Positions 34,401 through 40,993 of a DNA stretch of 64,000 bases are shown in pieces. Position numbers and translations under genes: made by a program. Source of the stretch: Aliisedimentitalea scapharcae (GTDB lineage: Bacteria > Pseudomonadota > Alphaproteobacteria > Rhodobacterales > Rhodobacteraceae); the NCBI RefSeq assembly GCF_045277565.1, contig NZ_CP123584.1, positions 3,596,001 through 3,660,000 of the forward strand. Direction: 5' to 3'. The notes under the pieces were generated by a model that had not been told where the DNA came from, made no database searches, and saw only the letters and a list, made by a program, of their open reading frames with translations. Position 1 is the first letter of the stretch; the number at the start of each line of letters is the position of its first letter.

Positions 34401-34837
34401 CCAGTGTCGCGCAAGGCCTTGAGATACTCCTGCTTGCGCGCCATGCGCTCTAACAGGTCGCCGGCCGCGCCCAGCGACAGAATCGCATAGCGTTCCATCA
34501 GCTTGTCGATGGTGTCATGCAAACGTATCGGATATTGGAACCAGCTGTCGCCTTCGGAGACGATGATCGGCCCATCATAACCGCTGCGGATCTTTTCATA
34601 AAACCGACCGGTGCGGCGCCAGCGTTCAAAGCGGTTGGCCATATTCATAATCTGGGCAGAACGTGCCTGACCATCCGGGCCCAACGGAATATCAACAGTA
34701 TCCGGGTTAAAGGTGAACACAGGCGCGAATGGTCCAGATGCCTCCTGGTCCAGAATGAAATAATCGGACAGATCTGCATCCGCGCGTGCGGGATCTGCGA
34801 TCAACGCTTCGAGTTGCTCCAATGTGATTTTGGTCAT
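31484..34837 (-). CDS. SGNH hydrolase - caspase-like protease - M15 peptidase fusion protein
   Basis: A 1117-residue protein with three enzymatic domains. SGNH hydrolase (about 85-305): S98 in E-G-D-S-W-F, N157 in G-G-G-N-D, and D285/H288 in D-E-L-H-P. Caspase-like C14 domain (about 341-620): H421 in F-A-G-H-G and C477 in D-C-C-H-S-G. Peptidase M15_3-like domain (about 695-840): zinc ligands H781 and D788 in S-Q-H-x6-D and H825 in F-V-H-V-D. Residues 900-1117 are helical and unrecognised. A proline-rich linker (about 630-645) joins caspase and M15 parts. No signal peptide or membrane segment. ATG 34837 follows a strong GGAGGA; the frame upstream to 34873 is unlikely. It is co-oriented with the papain-like gene 51 bp upstream. 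Biological role unknown; proteolytic effector, defence or exported toxin are possibilities. Confidence 0.85.
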   Translation of the reverse strand: MTKITLEQLEALIADPARADADLSDYFILDQEASGPFAPVFTFNPDTVDIPLGPDGQARSAQIMNMANRFERWRRTGRFYEKIRSGYDGPIIVSEGDSWFQYPIRLHDTIDKLMERYAILSLGAAGDLLERMARKQEYLKALRDTGASILLLSGGGNDLVANGALADYLEEFDVDLKPADYLKPEFQGLLDSAFGYYEQMCRQVQGAFPHVQILCHGYDYPIPNRGKWLGKPMETRGIRDRSLQKAIAAEMMDRFNRGMRRLAKSMPHVTYIDCRSVVGDGRWYDELHPENPGYADVAGKFDREIRRISNAAPRSLPHSRGPFGGASHLAAPAVVGRANKAMSLHVGLNSVDADHYAGWDGALNACENDAHAMANLAAGQGFEPELLLTRNATREAVVARLAAAAETLTEGDMFFWSFAGHGYKLPDFNRDEAPDAKGEHWDETLVLYDFQIIDDELFSLWSRFKPGVRILMVPDCCHSGTVIRAMFPEVDQPKMRMMPQAIGSRTFEQNEQAYRNYIDEFAHQRDDILHNPLSARVRASVLSLTACQDHQVAMDGHQNGAFTEALLKVWNKGRFSGNYVQFRTAVDRAIGSPDQTPNLYWTGAEDAGFRAQVPFTLWTNPSSTVLGGIAPPAPPKVVPVSAPPMSLADRMLATEGDEHDDLPDDVVTEIAEGRWRSPADPGTRSVASWPDAQDFFDFIKALGLRHFSPGEFLILGGSHNGTGPCAGKNSYPPRSLWPNIANTAQVLDELRDRIGKPTVITNAYRAPAYNTCIGGATGSQHKQFNALDFKVPGVSTRDIAWALRQMRDDENRFKGGVGLYNSFVHVDTRGVNATWPPEFKNAASPAGTVLAPRHADLSPKDRRAMIEAIDLAPIQGRLPRVRSAFRSPETADEETALALEKQKLNAAVNASSVVSFVENLTPQQKDDVLLSTLFAQRAASAKKDPVKEIQAWLTVYLDTLSLLGWSVESAPQMQQQTLKANATFDEAILKILAVVASQSQFAILQEALGALGKLADNSGQIKLFDRSTSVTEGGHFQVGAAEASGEVVSMALGAFHYRWTDEQKNVLFVKWGKNEVKYWMAAQRASLSGRQYADIRDQVSERLGASRKKLIANIDLD

Positions 34838-34888
34838 TTTATCCTCCAATACCGGGGCGAAAATGCGGGCCACCCCATTGCCCGAACA

Positions 34889-37045
34889 TCAATGCTCTGA
34901 TTTTTGGTGCTGAACCGTTGCTGCCAGAATTGCAGCTTCCAGCTGTGGGCTGCGGCTCAGTTCATGTTGCTGAACCGCCCCAACTCCGGGCGAAATCTCC
35001 ATACGAATGGGTGTGAACATGCCGGTTTGAAAATCGGGCCAATTGTTCTCTGGGTCACTGGCTATTTCGCCGGGCGCACCGGCCATCCCCAGCATGGCGC
35101 GGGGCGGCGCATCCGGATGGGTGGTGCGGCGGTCTTCAAACGCGTTGGCAACCAGATGCAAGATGGACTTCCCATAGACCCCGACACGCAGCGTTTGTTC
35201 CAAATCCCGATCCGGGATCAGGATCCGCCCCGGCAAAAGATCATCGGCACCCAAAGCTGCCTGGCCCCCTCCCAAAACAATCTCCTGGGGTGCGTGGTTT
35301 GGTCGGCCGGCATTCAGCGCATTCAAAAACGGAAGAATGGTTTCACCGGCTCTGGGCACATCAATGGCGGGCAACGACAGTTGGGCGCTGGTAATCTGGC
35401 GCGCCTTGGCCACGATCCGCATTTCGGCGGCGTCCTCTGGAAGGCTGGACTGTACGCGGGATGTTTCCGTCACCAATGGCTGCTCCAACCATTCAGCCAA
35501 AACCAGCGCCCCGGCCCCTTCACAGACCAAATGCAATTCGCTCCCCTGCATTTCTGCCTGCTCAACCAGCCGGTTTATCAGATGGTCCACATGACCGGGG
35601 TGTTTGGGGGGGACGTGATTGCGCGGATGTTCCGAGATACCCTCGATCGCCCGTTGCGCCGCGTGTTCGATATCCCTCCAAAATGCGCGACCGATTCCAC
35701 GCGCCTGGTTTTCGATGATCACGTCCAGATGCTCTGAACCTTCGCCCACAAGGCTTTGGCTGTCGGCGAATACACGTTCCAACACCCCCATGGACTGCTC
35801 AAAGAAATCGTTGCACCAGAACACCGTGATCAGAAACAATCCGCGTTCCTTCAGCCATTTCTTGCGTCGTACAGATGCGGCAAAACCCGCCTTCATCGGA
35901 TCCAGATTGCCGGCAATCCACAGCACGACACCGCGATAGCCTTTGGGGGCATCGACCGCCCCGCCCAGCCGGCCATCCAGAAAGTCCAACGTTTTTGCAA
36001 CCATTTGATCGCTGGACGGGTATGATCCACGTTCAACATGATGACCGTCGTCCAGATGTAAAAAATGTCCCAGCAATTCACGACATGGGACCGACCCGGA
36101 TTGTGTCGGACCATAAATGCGGCTGGTCCCCTGTTCCCCGACACTCAGATCAAACGCTTCGGGCGTCGGCACGCCCAACCGCAACACCCAACCATCCATC
36201 ACGTTTTCCGCCCAATCGGCGTATCGCCATAGCGCAACACCGGGCATTCCATTGAAACCGCCCCAATTGCCCCAGGAATTCAGAACCAAAAAACCCTGCT
36301 GCGTATATCCGACGATGACCACCGCATGGGACCCGTTCAGGGGCTCTACCCCAGCGCCAAAATCAATGACACCGTCGGGGCTGCGCCACCCGGTCGTCAA
36401 ATTGGCGGACACCAGTATCACTCCGGCTTCGTTCAACGCGGCGTGATAATGGTTCAGGACCGGGCGCAGCCGGTAATAGGCTCCCAGCGAAACCTGCTGC
36501 GCAGCCTTGGCCTGTTCGACGCTGGGAAAGACGTCTTCTTTCAGGTCGGTTCCGAACCGATAGCACAGGCTTTGCCAGCGTCGCGCACGCGCGCCTTGGT
36601 CCACCACACATTCACCGGGCAAGTCGAGACAGACACCGTGGTGGTAGAACCCCTTGATCGCAGAGCGCAAGGAATAAACGCCCTCGGCTGCCATCCTGCC
36701 ACCGTTTGTTGACCGGGCTGCGTTCATTTCGTGAAACCGTGCCATATGATACAGCATGTCGGCACTGACCTGATCGGTAGGTCCCAATGGAACATCGCCC
36801 TGCAACGCCCGTTGATAGTCGATCAGGTTGGCCATCGCAAAACCGACACATCGCCCGGTTTCTCCTTGATCACGCAACCCGAACACCGGACCGGTGACCG
36901 GATCAATGCATTCAGGGTCCGGCAGGCATGTGGATTTAAGAGAGCCAAGATTGGGCGAATAATAGAAATCGCGTAAATCAACCCAATCGCGGCTGACGCC
37001 CTTTCCGAATAAGAGTCCGGTATCTAGATGACTTGTTGGTGACAT
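34889..37045 (-). CDS. Papain-like (C1) protease with degenerate alpha/beta-hydrolase-like domain
   Basis: A 718-residue protein. The N-terminal C1 peptidase domain (about 20-295) has oxyanion Q60 and C66 in R-D-Q-G-x-T-G-R-C-V-G-F-A, H240 in N-G-S-H-A-V-V-I-V-G-Y and N256 in L-N-S-W-G-N-W-G-G: a complete triad. The second half (about 365-620) resembles an alpha/beta hydrolase: V-V-L-W-I-A-G-N-L-D-P and the elbow H-L-V-C-E-G-A-G-A-L-V-L. There the usual G-x-S-x-G serine is replaced by G510, so it is probably non-catalytic, perhaps a binding module. ATG 37045 has GGGTGG upstream; the in-frame start at 37096 is less likely. No propeptide inhibitor domain or signal peptide is evident. It is the first gene of the operon with the caspase-like protein. 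Confidence 0.82.
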   Translation of the reverse strand: MSPTSHLDTGLLFGKGVSRDWVDLRDFYYSPNLGSLKSTCLPDPECIDPVTGPVFGLRDQGETGRCVGFAMANLIDYQRALQGDVPLGPTDQVSADMLYHMARFHEMNAARSTNGGRMAAEGVYSLRSAIKGFYHHGVCLDLPGECVVDQGARARRWQSLCYRFGTDLKEDVFPSVEQAKAAQQVSLGAYYRLRPVLNHYHAALNEAGVILVSANLTTGWRSPDGVIDFGAGVEPLNGSHAVVIVGYTQQGFLVLNSWGNWGGFNGMPGVALWRYADWAENVMDGWVLRLGVPTPEAFDLSVGEQGTSRIYGPTQSGSVPCRELLGHFLHLDDGHHVERGSYPSSDQMVAKTLDFLDGRLGGAVDAPKGYRGVVLWIAGNLDPMKAGFAASVRRKKWLKERGLFLITVFWCNDFFEQSMGVLERVFADSQSLVGEGSEHLDVIIENQARGIGRAFWRDIEHAAQRAIEGISEHPRNHVPPKHPGHVDHLINRLVEQAEMQGSELHLVCEGAGALVLAEWLEQPLVTETSRVQSSLPEDAAEMRIVAKARQITSAQLSLPAIDVPRAGETILPFLNALNAGRPNHAPQEIVLGGGQAALGADDLLPGRILIPDRDLEQTLRVGVYGKSILHLVANAFEDRRTTHPDAPPRAMLGMAGAPGEIASDPENNWPDFQTGMFTPIRMEISPGVGAVQQHELSRSPQLEAAILAATVQHQKSEH

Positions 37046-37202
37046 GAAAACCACCCAAACATATGTGGGTTGTGCAACCCTGGAAAACCTACACAACCTA
37101 ACATAATATGGGTCGCGTCCATACCCCTGGCCCGGCTGCCGCCCAAATCGGCCCCGTTTTTTTACGCTAATTTAAGATTTCCAACCAGTTGCGCCGCTGT
37201 GG
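37046..37202 (-). promoter_or_regulatory. Upstream region of the protease operon with inverted repeat
   Basis: GGGTTG-TG-CAACCC (37067-37080) is a perfect 6-bp inverted repeat with 2-nt spacer about 22 bp before the papain-like start codon, followed upstream by a further CACAACC and an AT-rich ATAATA (37103-37108) that could be a -10 element on the minus strand. This looks like an operator-promoter region, although no convincing -35 was seen. Confidence 0.4.
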
Positions 37203-37931
37203 TTATGTCTCGCTCAGATTATCCAGACCAGCCATCAATGCCGCCGCCATACCCTGATCTACCATATGATCGCGTAGCCTCGCATTATAGCCACCAGGCG
37301 TATCCAACGCCTCCAGCAATGGCCCGGTTTCGCTGGCCAACAGGCTGCTACCCACCAGCACCCTCAGAAAGTCCTCGGCCTGTTGTGGATCAGCGACCCG
37401 TTCACCCAACCACCCTGCAGCACCGTTCACCATCTTGGCCGCCGGTGACAAAACCGCCTGCGCACATAGATACGCCGCCAATTCGGCATCGGTTTTCAGG
37501 TCGAACACAGAGTTGGCGGGCGCAAACAGATCCCGGATCAAAGCCGCGTTGCCACGTACCATGATCGGGGACCCGCCCTGGGCAATTCCTGGGAACGGAA
37601 TCATGACGGCTTCGGCTTTGGCTGGGCCGACCATGTGCTGGACCTGATCCAGCGACGCCCCCGCCATAAGCGACACAATTCTGTGGTCCGCATCAAAGCT
37701 CAATGGCTGCAAGACTTCGGCTGCATGCTCGGCCATGAGCCCCAGAAAAACCACATCGCTGGCATTCAGGATCGACTGATTGTCTGCAATGTTCACTTCT
37801 TCGATCCGTGCGGCCAGTTCCGCAGCCTTGTCGGCGCTGCGTTCGGAAACAAGGATCCCATGCCCTTGCCCGGCCAACCCGTGGACGACTGCGCTGGCAA
37901 TGGTGCCAGTTCCGATGACTCCGATTTTCAT
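37203..37931 (-). CDS. Pyrroline-5-carboxylate reductase-like protein (ProC family)
   Basis: A 242-residue NAD(P)-binding oxidoreductase: Rossmann motif G-V-I-G-T-G-T-I-A at the N-terminus, S-E-R-S as cofactor-selecting end of strand 2, and a helical C-terminal dimerisation domain with L-L-E-A-L-D-T-P-G-G-Y-N. Family members reduce cyclic imino acids such as pyrroline-5-carboxylate, but divergent paralogues act on other imines. The stop of the flavoprotein gene directly abuts its ATG, so it is part of that operon. Together they suggest N-methyl-imino-acid metabolism; true proC is probably elsewhere. Confidence 0.8.
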   Translation of the reverse strand: MKIGVIGTGTIASAVVHGLAGQGHGILVSERSADKAAELAARIEEVNIADNQSILNASDVVFLGLMAEHAAEVLQPLSFDADHRIVSLMAGASLDQVQHMVGPAKAEAVMIPFPGIAQGGSPIMVRGNAALIRDLFAPANSVFDLKTDAELAAYLCAQAVLSPAAKMVNGAAGWLGERVADPQQAEDFLRVLVGSSLLASETGPLLEALDTPGGYNARLRDHMVDQGMAAALMAGLDNLSET

Positions 37932-39977
37932 TTACAGGTCCTTCATAGTTCTGAGCGCATCATAGATTGCGGCGTGTGTGTTTCTGGCGCTAACGGCGTC
38001 GCCGATGCGGAAGAGTTGGAATGTGGCGTTCGGGTTTGTGTTGATGGTCTGGGGCTGGCCGGTGATCAGGGCGGTGTGGTCCACTTCGCCCCGGTTTGAG
38101 GAGAGCGGCTTCAGGTCGAAGTAGAGATCGTCAAGCGGCAAGGTTCCGTAGTTGACCACCACCTGATCATAGGAGGATTGGGATGTGAAATCACTGTAAT
38201 CCGTGCCGATTGTGGCGCACAGGCGATTGCCGTCGCGCATCACGTCCAACAGGCGGCGGGTGACGGTGAATGTCACGTCGCGGGCCTGCAATTCGCGCAT
38301 GTAGGGCACCAGGTTCATCGCCATGATATCGGGGGCAAACACCCGATCCGGGGTCATGACTTCGACCTTCGCACCCGCTGCAGCGGCGATTTCCGCCGCC
38401 ATCAGACCAGGATGATCGCCGCTTTCGTCATAGATCAGCACCTGTTGGCCCGGTTTGACATCGCCCGAGATGAGATCCCAGGCGCTGACCACCAGATCGT
38501 TTTCCTGGCCCGATTCGAACAATTCGGTATTGGGCAGACCCCCGGTGGCGATGATCACCACATCCGGGTTCAGCGCGGTGACGTCATCGGCTTCGGCCCA
38601 GGTGTTGAAACGAAAGTCCACATCCCGCGCGGCGCATTGCGCCATGCGCCAGTCGATGATGCCGATCATCTCGCGCCGGCGCGCGTGTTGCGCGGTCAGC
38701 CGCACCTGACCGCCGGGATCGGGCTGGGCCTCGAACACGGTCACGGCGTGGCCGCGTTCGGCCGCCACCCGCGCCGCTTCGAGCCCGGCCGGACCGGCAC
38801 CGACGATGACCACCCGCTTGGGGGTCTCGGCAGGGGCGATGTCATGGGGCATCGACAGCTCGCGCCCGGTGGCGGCATTGTGCAGGCACAGCGCTTCGCC
38901 CACCTGATAAATCCTGTCCAGGCAATAGGTTGCGCCAACACAGGGGCGAATGTCATCCTCGCGCCCTTCGACGATCTTGCGCACGATATGTGGATCGGCC
39001 ATATGCGCCCGCGTCATCCCCACCATATCCAGAAGCCCCGCCTGCACCGCATGGCGCGCCGTGGCCACATCCGGAATGCGCGACGCATGAAAGGTCGGCA
39101 TGCCGGTGGCCCGTTTGACCGCGCCGGCAAAATCCAGATGCGGTGCCGATGGCATCCCCTGCACCGGGATCACATCGGTCATCGCCGGATCGGTGTGGAT
39201 GCGCCCGCGGATCACATTCAGAAAATCGACCATGCCGCTGCGCGCAAGCCGCTTGGAAATCTCGATGCCTTCGACCGGCGTGATGCCCCCGGCGGCGGCC
39301 TCATCGGCCGTATAGCGCAGCCCGACGATGAAATCGTCGCCCACCCGGTCGCGAATGGCGCGCAGCACGTCCAGCGGGAATTTTAACCGGGAATCAAGAG
39401 TTTGCCCCCCGTATTCCCCATCCAGATCATTGGTCAGAGGCGACCAGAACTGGTCCAGAAGATGGCCGTAGACCTGCAATTCAACCCCATCCATGCCCCC
39501 TTCCTTCATCCGTTCGGTGGCATCGGCGAAATCGTTGATGATGCGGGCAATGTCCCAATCCTCGGCCAGCTTGGGAAACGCGCGATGCGCTGGTTCGCGG
39601 TGTTTGGAGGAACTGACCGAGGGCAGCCAGTCGCCCTTGTTCCACCCCGTGCGCCGCCCCAGATGGGTCAGCTGGATCATCACCGCACAGCCATGCGCGT
39701 GGCAGGCATCGCTTAGCCGCCGGATGTGGGGCACAACCTCGTCCTTGTAGGCCAGGATGTTGTTGAACACCGGCGGGCTGTCCCGGCTCACCGCAGCCGA
39801 CCCCGCCGTCATCGCCAACGCAACCCCCGCCCGCGCCCGTTCCGCGTGATAGGCAACATAGCGCTCCTTCGGCATCCCGCCCTCGGGATACGCAGGTTCA
39901 TGGCTCGTCGTCATGATCCGGTTCTTCAACGTCAAATGCTTCAACTGATAAGGCTGCAACAAAGGGTCAGTCGACAT
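37932..39977 (-). CDS. NADH:flavin oxidoreductase of the TMADH / N-methylproline demethylase type
   Basis: A 681-residue protein. The N-terminal old-yellow-enzyme-like TIM barrel binds FMN (L-K-N-R-I-M-T-T-S-H; Q-L-T-H-L-G-R-R). The 4Fe-4S segment includes R-P-C-V-G-A-T-Y-C-L-D-R and a later C-L-H-N. The C-terminal part has an FAD/NAD domain with V-V-I-V-G-A-G-P-A-G-L-E-A-A-R. This is the trimethylamine-dehydrogenase/dienoyl-CoA-reductase architecture. Related proteins demethylate N-methylproline or similar methylated amines. Paired with a ProC-like gene and controlled by the divergent TetR regulator. The exact substrate is inferred, not shown. Confidence 0.88.
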   Translation of the reverse strand: MSTDPLLQPYQLKHLTLKNRIMTTSHEPAYPEGGMPKERYVAYHAERARAGVALAMTAGSAAVSRDSPPVFNNILAYKDEVVPHIRRLSDACHAHGCAVMIQLTHLGRRTGWNKGDWLPSVSSSKHREPAHRAFPKLAEDWDIARIINDFADATERMKEGGMDGVELQVYGHLLDQFWSPLTNDLDGEYGGQTLDSRLKFPLDVLRAIRDRVGDDFIVGLRYTADEAAAGGITPVEGIEISKRLARSGMVDFLNVIRGRIHTDPAMTDVIPVQGMPSAPHLDFAGAVKRATGMPTFHASRIPDVATARHAVQAGLLDMVGMTRAHMADPHIVRKIVEGREDDIRPCVGATYCLDRIYQVGEALCLHNAATGRELSMPHDIAPAETPKRVVIVGAGPAGLEAARVAAERGHAVTVFEAQPDPGGQVRLTAQHARRREMIGIIDWRMAQCAARDVDFRFNTWAEADDVTALNPDVVIIATGGLPNTELFESGQENDLVVSAWDLISGDVKPGQQVLIYDESGDHPGLMAAEIAAAAGAKVEVMTPDRVFAPDIMAMNLVPYMRELQARDVTFTVTRRLLDVMRDGNRLCATIGTDYSDFTSQSSYDQVVVNYGTLPLDDLYFDLKPLSSNRGEVDHTALITGQPQTINTNPNATFQLFRIGDAVSARNTHAAIYDALRTMKDL

Positions 39978-40011
39978 GGGAGACCTTCTCGATGAGACGC
40001 ATTAGGATCTG

Positions 40012-40023
40012 GACACATGTGTC
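40012..40023. promoter_or_regulatory. 12-bp perfect palindrome between TetR and its divergent target
   Basis: GACACATGTGTC is a perfect palindrome in the 108-bp divergent gap, overlapping TTGACA on the minus strand (toward the flavoprotein gene). A second short dyad, TCTGT-CA-ACAGA (40039-40050), follows. Both are candidate sites for the TetR-type regulator. Confidence 0.55.
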
Positions 40024-40085
40024 AATTCCCTAAATGATTCTGTCAACAGATTGCACCGCCCGCCCACCACTGTTACCACAGCGCC

Positions 40086-40703
40086 ATGAAAAATCAGGAT
40101 GTCACCAAGCTGCGCGGTTCCGAAGTTCTTTGGCTCAATGCGGCCTGTGAACTGTTGACCGAAGCAGGTGTGGAAGCGGTCAAGGTCATGCCCTTGGCCA
40201 AGCGGCTCGGTGTATCTCGCACCTCATTCTATTGGCATTTTCGCGACCGGGATGCGTTGCTGGAGGCACTGTTCCAAAGATGGGAACAGAAAAACACCGG
40301 CAACCTGGTGGCGCGCACCCAGGCCCCGGCTGACAACATTTGCGAGGCGGTATTCAATCTGTTCGATTGTTGGCTGGATGATACGCTGTTTGACGCGCGG
40401 TTGGATCTCGCGATCCGGAATTGGGCGCGCAATGACAAGGACATGCAACAACGGCTGGATCGGTCCGACGATCAACGTAAACAGGCGCTTGTAGACATGT
40501 TTGTGCGCCATGGATTTGATCCGCGGGATGCCGAAGTCCGCACGATGACTGCGATCTATGTGCAGATCGGATATATTTCGATGCAAGTCCGGGAAAGCTT
40601 CGAATATCGGATCGGGTTGATGCCGGATTATGTGACGGTATTTACCGGGCAGTCTCCCGCCAAACAGGACATTGCCAAGTTCATGGCCCGCCACGAACGC
40701 TGA
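40086..40703 (+). CDS. TetR/AcrR family transcriptional regulator
   Basis: A 205-residue regulator with an N-terminal TetR helix-turn-helix (A-C-E-L-L-T-E-A-G-V-E-A-V-K-V, then L-G-V-S-R-T-S-F-Y-W-H-F-R-D-R-D-A-L-L) and a helical ligand-binding domain. It is divergent from the TMADH-like gene, with a palindrome in between, so it very likely represses that operon. The substrate or a product of the flavoenzyme is the likely inducer. Confidence 0.92.
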   Translation: MKNQDVTKLRGSEVLWLNAACELLTEAGVEAVKVMPLAKRLGVSRTSFYWHFRDRDALLEALFQRWEQKNTGNLVARTQAPADNICEAVFNLFDCWLDDTLFDARLDLAIRNWARNDKDMQQRLDRSDDQRKQALVDMFVRHGFDPRDAEVRTMTAIYVQIGYISMQVRESFEYRIGLMPDYVTVFTGQSPAKQDIAKFMARHER

Positions 40704-40940
40704 GCAGATCTGGCAACAGCGCACGAACGCTCCGGCCCGGACATCGTGACATCCACACTGTGCTGTCTCGGATTGGACCAAACGCCACGGCGCAGGCGCC
40801 CTGAGCCACCAGGCATGAGGCAAAATCACAAGTCCGATCTTTTGCCATTTTTGCGTCTGCAGCCATACCATCACAGCTGTACAGCACGCCGCCAGGCCAC
40901 AGGCTGTGCAACTATCGACGCGCACCGACACCATGAAACG

Positions 40941-40967
40941 TAAAACGGGAGCCCTAAGGCTCCCGTT
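40941..40967 (-). terminator. Terminator of the formate dehydrogenase operon
   Basis: AACGGGAGCC pairs with GGCTCCCGTT (10-bp stem, 4-nt loop), and on the minus strand TTTTA is produced at the stem end. It lies 27 nt after the fdsA stop. The remaining space back to the TetR gene (40704-40940) holds no gene. Confidence 0.85.
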
Positions 40968-40993
40968 CTGATGTCTTGCGACTTTGGCAGAGG

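Noticed and set aside
38178..39386. Long open frame of 402 codons opposite the TMADH-like gene
   Set aside because: It lies wholly antisense to a gene with clear domains, and its product is histidine/arginine-rich without a recognisable fold: a GC-rich shadow frame.
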